From: 66-474 sp035249175
GTDB taxonomy: Bacteria; Pseudomonadota; Gammaproteobacteria; Xanthomonadales; Rhodanobacteraceae
Direction of reading: 5' to 3'
NCBI GenBank assembly: GCA_035249175.1
Contig: DATFGT010000013.1
Coordinates: 1 to 64,000, forward strand
Length of the DNA stretch: 64,000 bases
Shown here: positions 7,649 through 16,366 of the stretch, piece by piece
Numbering within the stretch: position 1 is the stretch's first letter
How the letters are laid out: each line of letters starts with the position of its first letter
Position numbers and translations under genes: made by a program
Notes under the pieces: model-generated
What the model was told of the DNA's origin: nothing
Seen by the model: the letters and a program-made list of their open reading frames with translations, nothing else
Database searches by the model: none

Positions 7649-8734
7649 GTGAATGCCCGCCGCCGCCGATACAAGACGATTGCCCGGGCCCTGGCACTGG
7701 CCGGCGTCGGCACCGCGCTCGCGAGTTGTACCACGATCGGCTACTACGCCCATCTGGCCGCTGGCGAAATGGCCGTGTTGCGCGCGCGGGTGCCGATCAA
7801 GCAACTGATCGCGGACCCTCATGTCGATCCCGCATTACGCACGCGGTTGGCATTGGCGCTGCGTGCCCGTGTGTTCGCATCCGACACGCTCAAGCTCCCG
7901 CGCAACAAGAGTTACACCACCTACGCCGACATCCATCGCCCGTTCGTGATGTGGAACGTGTTCGCCACGCCCGCGCTGTCGCTGCAACCAGTGCAGCACT
8001 GCTTCCTGTTCGCGGGTTGTGTGGCCTATCAGGGTTTCTACCACCACGCTCGCGCCGAGGCATTAGCGGACAAGCTGGAACAGGAAGGCGACGACGTCTG
8101 GATCGGCGGTGTGCCAGCTTATTCCACGCTGGGACACTTTGCCGATCCCTTGCTCAGCACCATGGATCGCTGGAGTAATGACGAGATGATCAGCACGATT
8201 TTCCATGAGCTGGCGCACCAGGAGTTCTACGTCAAGGGCGACACTGCGTTCAATGAATCCTTTGCGACCTTCGTGCAAAGGGAGGGTTTGCGCCAGTGGC
8301 GCGCCGACAACCACCTGCCGCCACCCGACCCTACGGAAGCCGAGCACCAGACGCAATTCACCGAACTGGTGCTGGCGACGCGCCACAAGCTGAAGGTGTT
8401 GTACGCCAGCGATGTTGCCGATGCGGTGAAGCGAGAACGCAAAGCGCAAATATTCGTCGACATGCATCGCGACTACCAAGACGTGCGCGACACCGAGTGG
8501 CACGGATACAACGGCTACGACCATTGGTTCGACACGCCACTCAACAATGCCAAGCTGCTGCCGTTCGGACTGTATGACCGCGGTGTTCCAGCATTCGCGG
8601 CACTGTTCAAGCAATCCAATGGCGATTGGATGCGCTTTTACGCAGCGGTACGCAAGATCGGCAACGAGCCGGCGGCACAACGCGATGCATTCCTCGGCAA
8701 TGCCGCCGCGTCACCGGCCGCCGCCTTACCCTGA
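7649..8734 (+). CDS. Putative zinc aminopeptidase lipoprotein (PF10023-like)
   Basis: The 361-residue product begins with a basic, hydrophobic signal ending in the lipobox LASC (Cys27), so it is probably a lipoprotein. A metallopeptidase HELAHQ (HExxH) occurs near residue 187 in IFHELAHQEFYVKGD, followed by NESFATFVQ with the likely third ligand Glu. These features, with the TLGHFADPLLSTM region, match a family annotated as predicted aminopeptidase in proteobacteria; the natural substrate is not known. The start is GTG at 7649, 42 bases from the divergent trpG start. Confidence 0.8.
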   Translation: MNARRRRYKTIARALALAGVGTALASCTTIGYYAHLAAGEMAVLRARVPIKQLIADPHVDPALRTRLALALRARVFASDTLKLPRNKSYTTYADIHRPFVMWNVFATPALSLQPVQHCFLFAGCVAYQGFYHHARAEALADKLEQEGDDVWIGGVPAYSTLGHFADPLLSTMDRWSNDEMISTIFHELAHQEFYVKGDTAFNESFATFVQREGLRQWRADNHLPPPDPTEAEHQTQFTELVLATRHKLKVLYASDVADAVKRERKAQIFVDMHRDYQDVRDTEWHGYNGYDHWFDTPLNNAKLLPFGLYDRGVPAFAALFKQSNGDWMRFYAAVRKIGNEPAAQRDAFLGNAAASPAAALP

Positions 8735-8802
8735 TTCAAGTCAATACGCACGGCGCAATGCGGGCGCATGCTTGCCCGGCCCTCGATCACGTGAGCCAGC
8801 TC

Positions 8803-9063
8803 ATGAACACGCCCGCCGAAAGTCCTGCCTACACCTCCTACCCGTTCGACGCGCGCGCGATCGCGCACCGCTTCCGCCATTCCGCGATCTTCGGCGCCCT
8901 CGATGCGCTGCAGGCCGGCGAGGCCATGCGCTTTGTCAACGACCATGACCCGATTCCCCTGCTGCACCAAATGCAGCAACGCTACGGCGATCGCATAGAC
9001 GTGATCTACCAGCAGCGCGGCGGCGCCGGCCCGGTCGTGATCGATTTCGTGGTCACGCAGTAA
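8803..9063 (+). CDS. DUF2249-domain protein
   Basis: The 86-residue protein fits the small DUF2249 fold: FDARAIAHRFRHSAIFGALDALQAGEAM, then an NDHDPIPL motif with Asp and His, and a strand-rich end (DVIYQQRGGAGPVVIDFVV). Proteins of this family often appear near nitrogen-oxide and molybdenum-enzyme genes, but no activity is established. ATG 8803 is the likely start, though an in-frame GTG at 8791 is possible. Its TAA stop shares one base with the next ATG, so the pair is probably co-translated. Confidence 0.75.
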   Translation: MNTPAESPAYTSYPFDARAIAHRFRHSAIFGALDALQAGEAMRFVNDHDPIPLLHQMQQRYGDRIDVIYQQRGGAGPVVIDFVVTQ

Positions 9064-9674
9064 TGGCCTTCCCGGATTTCTTCGCCGAAGTGCCGGCACT
9101 CAAGCTGCGCGATGGCCTCGCGCAACTGCTGGGCGCCAGCGACGACGGCGTGATCGAGTACCACTACGCCGACGCGGTGCGGCTGGCCGGGCACTCCTGC
9201 CCCACCGTCGCCGGCGGGTGGCTCAGCGCGCGCGCCGCGCTGCGTCATCTGTATCCCGACAGCCTGCCCGAACGCGGCGGCATCAGCGTGTATTTGAACG
9301 ACGCCGCGGACGCCGGTGTCACAGGGGTGATTGGCCAGGTGTTGACGCTGGTCACCGGCGCCGCCGCCGCCAATGGCTTCAAGGGACTCGGTGGCCACCA
9401 CGCGCGCAAGGGCCTACTGCACTATGCGCAGGGCGATGTCGCCGGCGTACGCTTCAAGCGCAACGACACCGGCGCTGAGGTCGAGATCGAAATCGACGCC
9501 AGCACCGTACCCGGCGACCCGATGATGCGTCCGTTGATGCAGTTGACCATGACCGGCCAGGCCGATGCCACGCAGCGCCGCGAGTTCGGGCGCCTATGGC
9601 AGGATCGCGTCCGCCGCTTGCTGATCGACCACGCCGACGATCCGGCAGTGGTGAAGGTCCGCGAGTTGGCGTGA
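9063..9674 (+). CDS. FmdE-like protein
   Basis: The 203-residue protein resembles the FmdE (formylmethanofuran dehydrogenase subunit E) region: GHSCPTVAGGWLSARAAL corresponds to the family signature with His and Cys in the metal-binding position, followed by GGHHARKGLLHYAQ. There is no methanogenesis context, so the family name describes fold rather than function. No zinc-ribbon cysteine pair is visible at the C terminus. It is coupled to the DUF2249 gene by a 1-base overlap. Function is unknown. Confidence 0.65.
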   Translation: MAFPDFFAEVPALKLRDGLAQLLGASDDGVIEYHYADAVRLAGHSCPTVAGGWLSARAALRHLYPDSLPERGGISVYLNDAADAGVTGVIGQVLTLVTGAAAANGFKGLGGHHARKGLLHYAQGDVAGVRFKRNDTGAEVEIEIDASTVPGDPMMRPLMQLTMTGQADATQRREFGRLWQDRVRRLLIDHADDPAVVKVRELA

Positions 9675-9717
9675 CAGCTCGCCGCTGTCCGGAGCAACGC
9701 CCACCGCGACGCAGCTT

Positions 9718-9738
9718 TTTCCCCTCTCCCTTCGGGAG
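9718..9738. repeat. CCCTCTCCC palindrome
   Basis: A 9-bp perfect stem, CCCTCTCCC with GGGAGAGGG, closes on a 3-base loop, followed by related G/C-rich text to about 9770. No T run follows on either strand, so I read it as a dispersed palindromic repeat rather than a terminator. Confidence 0.5.
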
Positions 9739-9825
9739 AGGGTGCCCGAAGGGCGGGTGAGGGTCCGCATCCGTGCGGCGCTTTCACTGCCGTCGCCCTC
9801 CGTCCCGCCGTACCCCCCGACACCT

Positions 9826-9866
9826 TCATTCCGGACGCGGCGAAGCCGCGATCCGGAACCCAGCGA
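9826..9866. repeat. Half-copy of nested-hairpin repeat
   Basis: The sequence folds with outer stem TTCCGGA/TCCGGAA and inner stem CGCGGC/GCCGCG, then continues CCCAGCG. The same architecture occurs inside soeA (24874-24903), with inner stem CGCCGC/GCGGCG on either strand, and after rpmG (61624-61657). This half-copy lies between the FmdE-like gene and the mrr remnant. Confidence 0.65.
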
Positions 9867-9936
9867 TTTCGCTGTTGACGTACGGCCGTACGAAATTTCG
9901 GTGAAATGGCGAAGGCCAAGTGCGAGCAAGGACTTG

Positions 9937-10811
9937 TCAGCTCTGTTCGAAATCCTTGAAGAACGAATGCTCAACTTCGTACGTCGTGATGGGGCGCAAT
10001 CCAAGCTCAAGCTTTTCCAACATGCTCACCAACTTTTCTCCGTCGATCAGTTCGATCGGTGGCACCCCATCACGTGATGCCTCGCGACGAGCCTCTGCCG
10101 TGAACGTACCGGTGGTGATGATGATGCCTTTGTCCGCCCTACCTGCCATGGCACCACGAAAATCGCGCACTTGCGAGGGTGAAACCGAGTTGAGGTAGCG
10201 TTTGCATTGGAACAGCACCTTGAACGACACCAAGGGATTTACCTGTAGCGTGCCTACTCCGTCTATTCCGCCGTCACCGCTCTTGCCGGTGACAAAAACT
10301 TGCACGAACCCCGCTTCGCGCAGCATGCGCTGCGCCAAGCGCTCAAATCCACTCGGGGGCAATTTCAGAATCACCGCGAGAACTTCCTCACGATAGTCTG
10401 CGAGTACGGCGTCGTCGCTTGTGTTGGATTTTCCGTCGCCGCCGACTCCTCTTCGCGACGACGACGCTCTTCCTGAAATACCTTCGCCCACTTCCGGAAA
10501 ATCGAATAGGCCTGCTCGTGCGACAACGTGGTTTGACGACCTTCTTCGGTAAGGCTCCAGACACCGCGTTTCGAAGAGTCCAGCAGGCCTTCTCGCGTGA
10601 GATAGAACCGCGCCCAAGCCACCCGGTTGCGAAATCTGCCCGCTCCGGAAGGAAGCGTCTCGTCCAGAACCCGATCCGGGATTTTCAGGTCATGGGCGAC
10701 GCGGTCAATCGCCTCCTCCGGCTTGGCCGACCCCCCGATTTCGCGCAGCGCGTTCAGCAGCGGACCAAAGTACTGGACGAAATTCGGACCTCGATGGCCG
10801 TTCTTTGCCAC
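9937..10811 (-). pseudogene. mrr: Mrr-type restriction endonuclease, frameshifted
   Basis: Two overlapping frames encode the two halves of one Mrr protein. The N-terminal half (10811 to about 10432) matches the Mrr N-terminal winged-helix region (FVQYFGPLLNALREIGGSAKPEEAI, KRGVWSLTEEG). The C-terminal half (about 10429 to 9937) has the Mrr catalytic domain: GFERLAQRMLREAGF, then D in GDGGIDG and the Q-K pair in FQCKRYL. The frames join at an A4 run on the minus strand (T at 10429-10432); one extra A would restore a single reading frame through ATE and then the SNTSDDAVLADYREE segment. This is either a real inactivating deletion or a homopolymer sequencing error. The start is probably GTG 10811. 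Intact Mrr enzymes cut modified DNA. Confidence 0.75.
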
Positions 10812-10887
10812 TGCGCGCTCCCCAAAGCTGGCAGCGAGATGCACTGTACAACATGCGTCCCGGCTCGCGACGAGAGGCGTCCAGCCC

Positions 10888-11038
10888 GTAGGGCGGGAGA
10901 AGCGTAGCGACAAATTCGTCCGGAATGAATTTGGACGGCCGCAGGCTGGCCCCGAGCGCGAGCGAGGGGGTGAGCATCATGGATGATGCGAACAATCCCG
11001 CCGAAGGCACGCAGAAGGCGGGTTGTCACCCGCCCTAC
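10888..11038. repeat. GTAG-bounded REPIN-like repeat, long copy
   Basis: The element begins GTAGGGCGGGA and ends CACCCGCCCTAC, matching the ends of the 66-bp copies at 2598 and 61703, but here the two ends are 151 bp apart. The middle holds other inverted repeats, for example CAAATTC/GAATTTG near 10911-10933. The rest of the 332-base gap between the mrr remnant and trpE holds nothing else I can name. Confidence 0.65.
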
Positions 11039-11143
11039 AAAAGCAGACATGGATGACCGGGTTTGCGAGTGCAAGCCCTTACCCATCCCTCGTGGAGAGC
11101 GCTACGCGCTCGGCCAACCGTCGCCTGGCCCGGAGAGAAGGGC

Positions 11144-12619
11144 TCAGAGACCGCGAACCGCCTGTGCCACCGCACGGAACAGCGCCCGCCCCTTGTTCAT
11201 GGTTTCCTCGTACTCGGCCGCGGGGTCGGAGTCGTAGACGATGCCGGCGCCGGCCTGCACGTGCAGGCGGCCGTCCTGGATCACCGCGGTACGGATCGCG
11301 ATGGCGGTGTCGGCGTCGCCCCACCAGCCGATCCAGCCGATCGCACCGGCGTAGATGTTGCGCTTGAACGGTTCGAGTTCCTGGATGATTTCGATCGCAC
11401 GGATCTTGGGTGCGCCGGACAGCGTGCCGGCCGGGAACGTCGCGCGCAGCACGTCCATATAACTGGTGCCGGGGCGCAACGTGCCCTGCACCTGCGACAT
11501 GATGTGCATCACGTGCGAGTAGCGCTCGATGGCGAATGAATCGCTGACTTCAACGCTGCCGGTTTCGCTGATGCGACCGATATCGTTGCGGCCAAGGTCG
11601 ATCAGCATCAGGTGCTCGGCGCGTTCCTTGGGGTCAGCCAGCAACTCTTTTTCCAGCGCCGCGTCTTCTTCCGGCGTCGCGCCGCGTTTGCGGGTGCCGG
11701 CGAGCGGACGCACAATGACCTTGCCATCCTTCAACCGCGCCAGGATCTCGGGCGACGACCCCACGATCTGGGTTTCACCTAGATCGAAGAAGTACATGTA
11801 CGGCGATGGATTCAACGCGCGCAGCGCGCGGTACACGTCCACCGGTCTTGCGTTGAAACCGATGCTAAGGCGTTGCGACGGCACGACCTGGAACACGTCG
11901 CCGGCGCGGATGTATTCCTTGCAACGTTCCACCATCGCCTCGAACGCTTCCTTCGTGAACGACGATTTGAAATCGCGCTCGTCCAGCACTGCGCCATGCG
12001 TGGGTTGAGGATAGGCCGCGCCGCCCTGGCGCAGGTGGTGCGCCAGCGCATCGAGCCGGCGCTGCGCGCGCGCGTAAGCATGCGGGCGCGACGGATCGGC
12101 GTGCACGATCAGGTACAGGCGTCCCTTCAAGTTGTCGAAGACCGCGACTTCCTCGGCCAGCACCAAAAGAATGTCGGGCGTGCCGAGTTCGTCGGCGCAA
12201 TCCCAGCTCGCAAGGCGCGGCTCGGCGTAGCCGACGGTTTCGAATCCGAAATAGCCGACCAGTCCCCCGGTGAACGCAGGAAGATCCGGCAAATGCGGCA
12301 CGCGATATTGCGCGCGCAGGCGCTCGACCTCGGCCAGCGGATCGTCCACCTCGCGCGTTTCGAGCACCGAACCCTCTTCTATCACGGTCAACGTATGCGC
12401 ACGAAAACTGAAGATTCGCCGCGCCGGCAATCCGATGATCGAATAGCGCCCCCAGTTGGACCCGCCCTCCACCGATTCCAGCAGGAAGGTATAGGGGCCG
12501 TCGGCAAGCTTCAGGTACACCGACAGCGGCGTATCGAGATCCGACAGCACCTCGCGCACCAGCGGGATGCGGTTGTGGCCCTCGCGGGCGAGGGCATCGA
12601 ATTGGTCCAGTTCGAGCAC
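11144..12619 (-). CDS. trpE: Anthranilate synthase component I
   Basis: TrpE makes anthranilate from chorismate using ammonia from TrpG. The 491-residue protein has the N-terminal feedback region (LLESVEGG is part of the tryptophan site) and the C-terminal chorismate-binding domain (SSPEILARL, RPLAGTRKRG, HLMLIDLGRND, FPAGTLSGAPK, YAGAIGWI). The start is GTG 12619: an AAGGAT ribosome site (12627-12632) sits 7 bases upstream and the N terminus VLELDQFDAL matches the family. The longer frame (ATG 12706) lacks such a site. It is separate from trpGDC. I see no Trp-rich leader peptide or attenuator. Confidence 0.96.
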   Translation of the reverse strand: MLELDQFDALAREGHNRIPLVREVLSDLDTPLSVYLKLADGPYTFLLESVEGGSNWGRYSIIGLPARRIFSFRAHTLTVIEEGSVLETREVDDPLAEVERLRAQYRVPHLPDLPAFTGGLVGYFGFETVGYAEPRLASWDCADELGTPDILLVLAEEVAVFDNLKGRLYLIVHADPSRPHAYARAQRRLDALAHHLRQGGAAYPQPTHGAVLDERDFKSSFTKEAFEAMVERCKEYIRAGDVFQVVPSQRLSIGFNARPVDVYRALRALNPSPYMYFFDLGETQIVGSSPEILARLKDGKVIVRPLAGTRKRGATPEEDAALEKELLADPKERAEHLMLIDLGRNDIGRISETGSVEVSDSFAIERYSHVMHIMSQVQGTLRPGTSYMDVLRATFPAGTLSGAPKIRAIEIIQELEPFKRNIYAGAIGWIGWWGDADTAIAIRTAVIQDGRLHVQAGAGIVYDSDPAAEYEETMNKGRALFRAVAQAVRGL

Positions 12620-12821
12620 GGGACTTATCCTTGCAGGAAATTCTTGAAGGCGCATACGAAGTGACCGTTGCGAAATATCAGACCGCGGAAGCTCGTTTTG
12701 GCGCACACCGGACCCGGACGCTTTCGATTCTGGGACGGTTCTGGAGAACAGTAGTCACGGACGATCACACAACGGCCCGCGAAGATAGCAGCGCACGTTC
12801 AGACGTCCAAACGACGACTGT

Positions 12822-14822
12822 TCAATCACCCGCCGTGCGCCGCATGCCGCGCAGGTCCATCTCGAAACTCACACCTTCCTCGTCGTTGTGCGCCGAGACG
12901 CGGCCCTGGTGCAGTTCCGCCACGAGTCGCACGACGTAAAGCCCCAAGCCCAGGTGCGGCGTGCCTGCCTTGGCGCCCGTACCGCGCACGCTGATCAGCG
13001 AATCGAACAACTGGCCCTGCATGGCTTCGGGCAGGTGCGGGCCCTTGTTGGAGACCACGATGCGCACCTCGTCACCGTCCTGCTCCAACGCGATCCGTAT
13101 CCAGCCGTCGGCCGCGGTGAACGACAGCGCGTTATCGAACAATTTGTCCAGCGCCTGCGCGATCAATTCCGGCGCGCCGTACAGCGGCACCGGATGCACA
13201 GGAATCGAACATTGCAGCTCGCGCGTACCCGCCAGCGACCGGTACGCCTCGGCGCAGCCGCGCACCACTTGCGCGAGATCCATGTCCTCGCCATCCGCCG
13301 AAGCCATCGCGCGCTCCATGCGACTGGCTTCGCTCATGGCGCGCACGATCGCGCCGATCCGTGCTGCACCATCGCGCGCGCGGGTGAGATACGGCAGCGC
13401 GTCGGGCGGCAGGTCTGCATGTTCCAGGTTTTCCAGCGACGAGCGCACGATCGCGAGCGGCGTGTTGAGTTCGTGTGACAGATTGGAAGCCAGCTTGCGC
13501 AAGTATTCGGTATAGGTGCCGATCGATTCCAGCAGACGCGACAGGCTGCGCGCGAGATCGCCCAGTTCATCGCGATCATCCACCAGCGGCAGGCGTTCCA
13601 GCGCGAGGCTTTCATGGTGTTGCGCCTGTTCGGCAGCGTCGCGCAGACGGCCGATGCGTACCGACAACCATGTAGCGAACGCGAACAGCACCGCGCCGGC
13701 GATCAGCAACACCGCGACGCTGGCCAGCATCAAACCCAGCAGCGCGCGGTTGGTCAACAGCGGCAACGCCTGGCTGGACTGTTCGAGCACCAGCGCGCCA
13801 CGGTTCTGCCCGCGCAAGTCCAGCGGCACCGCGACAGTCAGCACCACGCTTCCGGCGGTATCGCCGCCGCGCCAGTTGGCCGTGGCCTGCCCCTCCAGCG
13901 CCTGTTGCACGTCGGGTTCGGACAAGCGCGGGATGTCGCGCGGCAGGTGCTGGCGCTGATCCAGCGAGGGCACGACCAGCAGATCGGAAAGTACCCGTTG
14001 CACCGAGGGAAATCGGGTGGGCTTTCGCGCAGGAGTTTCCAGCATGCTGCCGCCTTCGCCGAGCACCCAGCCATCGGCGCTGAGCAAGCGGACCCGCACG
14101 CCACTCGGCGCAAGCTGGGTCAAGTCGTTCGACAACGCGGGCGACAGACTGAGCAACGGCCGCAGATCGGGTTTGCCGCCGTCGAAGCGCGTCGGCCCAT
14201 TGGCGTCGAACACACCGATCCCAAGTTGATCGGGCGCCTGCGCGCGAGGAATGCGCAGCTCGATCTGGTAAGTCTCGCCAGCGTCCATCCACTGTCCGCT
14301 GATCTGGTCGGGCAGGCCGTGCACGCGGGGGTCCAGCGGGTGCGCGAGAAAGGCCCCCGATGCCGAGCTGGCGAGGAGATAGCTGCGCTGGCGACTGCCG
14401 CGCACCAGTTGCAGCACCACGTGGTCGGCTTCCACCGCGGCGGCGTCCTGGGCATCGAGGCGCGTATGCGTCGCATCGGCGACATTGACGCGCATGTACA
14501 ACCACGCCGGATCATTGGCAAGTTGCACTTCCACGCCCCGCCACGGATGCTGCGCCCAGCGCGCCATCGAGGCCCAGTCGCGCTCGGTGCCGTCGATCAC
14601 GATCGGTTGCGTCACGCGCTGTACGTACCAGTTTTGCCCGGTGTTCGGCAAGTCCGCCCCCACCGCGACCAGGCCACGATCCAGCGCAAACGCGATCGCC
14701 AGCAGCGCCTGCTCCTGGCTATTGCGCAGCAGATGCTCCATCTGGCGCACGTACAACCAGCCCGCCCACGGCAATGCCAGCGTGGACAGCGCGACCAGCA
14801 GCAGTTTGCGGCGCAACGTCAA
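12822..14822 (-). CDS. pdsS: Sensor histidine kinase of the proteobacterial dedicated sortase system
   Basis: This 666-residue kinase matches the PdsS family. One N-terminal membrane segment (residues 5-22) is followed by a large periplasmic region of about 330 residues and a second membrane segment near 362-385. Then come HAMP, the HisKA helix with phospho-acceptor His near residue 451 (SNLSHELNTPLAIV), and an ATPase domain with an N box LDKLFDNAL and G box HLGLGLYVV. It pairs with pdsR, encoded just upstream. In characterised gene neighbourhoods this pair sits beside a variant sortase and an LPXTG-type substrate; none is visible within this window. The trigger is unknown. Confidence 0.82.
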   Translation of the reverse strand: MTLRRKLLLVALSTLALPWAGWLYVRQMEHLLRNSQEQALLAIAFALDRGLVAVGADLPNTGQNWYVQRVTQPIVIDGTERDWASMARWAQHPWRGVEVQLANDPAWLYMRVNVADATHTRLDAQDAAAVEADHVVLQLVRGSRQRSYLLASSASGAFLAHPLDPRVHGLPDQISGQWMDAGETYQIELRIPRAQAPDQLGIGVFDANGPTRFDGGKPDLRPLLSLSPALSNDLTQLAPSGVRVRLLSADGWVLGEGGSMLETPARKPTRFPSVQRVLSDLLVVPSLDQRQHLPRDIPRLSEPDVQQALEGQATANWRGGDTAGSVVLTVAVPLDLRGQNRGALVLEQSSQALPLLTNRALLGLMLASVAVLLIAGAVLFAFATWLSVRIGRLRDAAEQAQHHESLALERLPLVDDRDELGDLARSLSRLLESIGTYTEYLRKLASNLSHELNTPLAIVRSSLENLEHADLPPDALPYLTRARDGAARIGAIVRAMSEASRMERAMASADGEDMDLAQVVRGCAEAYRSLAGTRELQCSIPVHPVPLYGAPELIAQALDKLFDNALSFTAADGWIRIALEQDGDEVRIVVSNKGPHLPEAMQGQLFDSLISVRGTGAKAGTPHLGLGLYVVRLVAELHQGRVSAHNDEEGVSFEMDLRGMRRTAGD

Positions 14823-14981
14823 AGCGGACTTCCTCTCTCACCGGCGCAAGAGCGCGGAGCGCAAAGCGTCGCGAGCGAAGGCAGATTGCGCGACGCCGGA
14901 ACGCAGCAAGCGGAGCGTACACGACAGTGCGCGAGCATGGCGAGCACCGACGGCGCGAGCGATCCAACAGAAAGTCGCGAT

Positions 14982-15096
14982 CGAAGCGGCTGTCGTGGAA
15001 AGTCAGGCCATGGAGGGCCGTTCTGGACTCAGAGATGCTTCGCCCTGGAACCCCGGCGCACGCGGATTGAAGCAGCGATCAGGGATCGATCGCACA
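14982..15096 (+). repeat. Two-hairpin dispersed repeat, copy C
   Basis: This copy has the CGAAGCGGCTGTCGTGG start and hairpin 1 with GGCC/GGCC around ATGGAG. It ends in hairpin 2 GCGATC/GATCGC with a 7-base loop. It ends 2 bases from the TAA stop of pdsR, between pdsR and pdsS. The rest of the 276-base pdsR-pdsS spacer holds no gene. Confidence 0.8.
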
Positions 15097-15098
15097 AA

Positions 15099-15788
15099 TT
15101 ACGGCTTCCAGCGGTATCCCACCCCATGCACCGTCTCGATCGCGTCGAAGCCGGGATCGATGGCCAGGAACTTCTTGCGGATGCGCTTGATGTGCGAAGT
15201 GATGGTGGCGTCGTCAACCACCAGTTCCGCATCGCGCATCAACTGATCGCGATTTTTCACGTGGCCGGGGAAACGCACCAGTGTGTGCACCATCCAGAAT
15301 TCGGTGACGGTCAGCGGCACCTCGACATCGTTCCAGGTGACGCGCATGCGCTCCGCTTCCAGCTTCAACGACCCGTGCTCGACCACCGTTTCGGTTGGCG
15401 CCGGGGCCTTCTGCGATTCCGCGCGCCGGAACAGCGCACCGATGCGCGCGGCGAGCTGGTGAAAGCTGGTGTCCTTGCTGAGGTAATCGTCGGCGCCCAG
15501 TCGCAGCCCCGAGATCACGTCGAAATCGGAATCACGCGCGGTCAGGAAAATGATGGGCAGCGTCGCCGATTTCGCACGCAACTCGCGGCACAGGTCGAAG
15601 CCGCCTTCCGGTTCGTCGCCGAGGCCAATGTCGATGATCACCAACTCGGGCATGCGGTTGGCGAAGGCGCCCGAAGCTTCCCCGCGCGAGGCAAACCCCC
15701 GCACGTCATAGCCGATGCGCGACAACGCCTCGACGTAGTTGGCGCGGATGGACGGTTCGTCCTCCACGATGGCAATGGCGCGAGCCAT
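15099..15788 (-). CDS. pdsR: Response regulator of the proteobacterial dedicated sortase system
   Basis: The 229-residue protein is an OmpR/PhoB-type regulator. The receiver domain has acidic residues in IVEDE, the phospho-acceptor Asp53 in VIIDIGLGDEP and the conserved Lys in DDYLSKD. The C-terminal winged helix contains LTVTEFWMVH and DDATITSHIKRIRKKF. These segments match the PdsR family closely. ATG 15788 is well supported by AAGGAG at 15795-15800. It is transcribed ahead of pdsS, separated from it by repeat copy C. Confidence 0.85.
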   Translation of the reverse strand: MARAIAIVEDEPSIRANYVEALSRIGYDVRGFASRGEASGAFANRMPELVIIDIGLGDEPEGGFDLCRELRAKSATLPIIFLTARDSDFDVISGLRLGADDYLSKDTSFHQLAARIGALFRRAESQKAPAPTETVVEHGSLKLEAERMRVTWNDVEVPLTVTEFWMVHTLVRFPGHVKNRDQLMRDAELVVDDATITSHIKRIRKKFLAIDPGFDAIETVHGVGYRWKP

Positions 15789-16366
15789 GCGTTTCTCCTT
15801 GTTGGGCCCCGTATCGGGACCGTCGCAGTGCGAGCGTGCGTCATGCGGAGGTGACACGCAACCCATCCGCCCGGGCTGCCCGCGTTTTGCCACAAATCGC
15901 CCGCTTTCCGCCCCCGGCCTGCCCCTCCCAGTGCGGTGCGCGGGGGCCAAATGACCGTCAGTCGGTACTCCTGCCGTGGACGTCGACCGTGGAACACCCC
16001 CGCGCTGGCGCCGGAGACGCACCCGGCCACTGACACCGGAAGGCGTCCAGCGCGGTGGACCACCACTCAAGTTCGAGGCGGTTTCTCTTCCCGCCTCCGG
16101 TTCATTCCTCTCCTGGTCGGCCGCGGCCTCGGTGCGAAAGCATCGGGGCCGTTGGTCTTTGCTTTTGCGTTCATCCATGAACGCGGCCTCGTTGGACGCT
16201 CGCGCGAGTGACGCCTGCTGGCAACCTGACGGTCCAGAACGGACATCCATGTCCTGACTTTTCACAACAGCCGCTCCGGACCGATCTCCACTGCACGCTT
16301 TAAAAGGGTTCCTGCCGTGCTTTCATTTGCGTTGATTCGCGTTCATTTGCGGACTGATTTGTCTTT
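15789..16366. other. Intergenic region upstream of pdsR and downstream of rpe
   Basis: This 578-base stretch has no convincing gene. It should hold the pdsR promoter at its left end. It also holds a hairpin GAGGCGG/CCGCCTC (16075-16097), two-hairpin repeat copy D (16165-16276) and a pair of TTCATTTGCG direct repeats near 16320-16350. The open frames across it are low-complexity by-products. Confidence 0.5.
16165..16276 (-). repeat. Two-hairpin dispersed repeat, copy D (compensatory stems)
   Basis: In this copy both stems differ from consensus yet still pair. Hairpin 2 is GCGTTC/GAACGC instead of GCGATC/GATCGC, and hairpin 1 is GGAC/GTCC instead of GGCC/GGCC. Both hairpins keep the hexaloop ATCCAT on the plus strand. 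The right end is the conserved TGACTTTTCACAACAGCCGCT arm. Confidence 0.85.

Noticed and set aside
9718..9738. Palindrome as a terminator for the FmdE-like gene
   Set aside because: No T run follows on either strand; it matches repeat text elsewhere.
14982..15096. Short peptides encoded by the two-hairpin repeats (starting MKSQ)
   Set aside because: They arise from the conserved repeat end; frames differ between copies, so selection for a peptide is unlikely.
13614..15854. A 746-codon plus-strand open frame
   Set aside because: It is antisense to pdsS and pdsR and crosses repeat copy C; a by-product of high GC.
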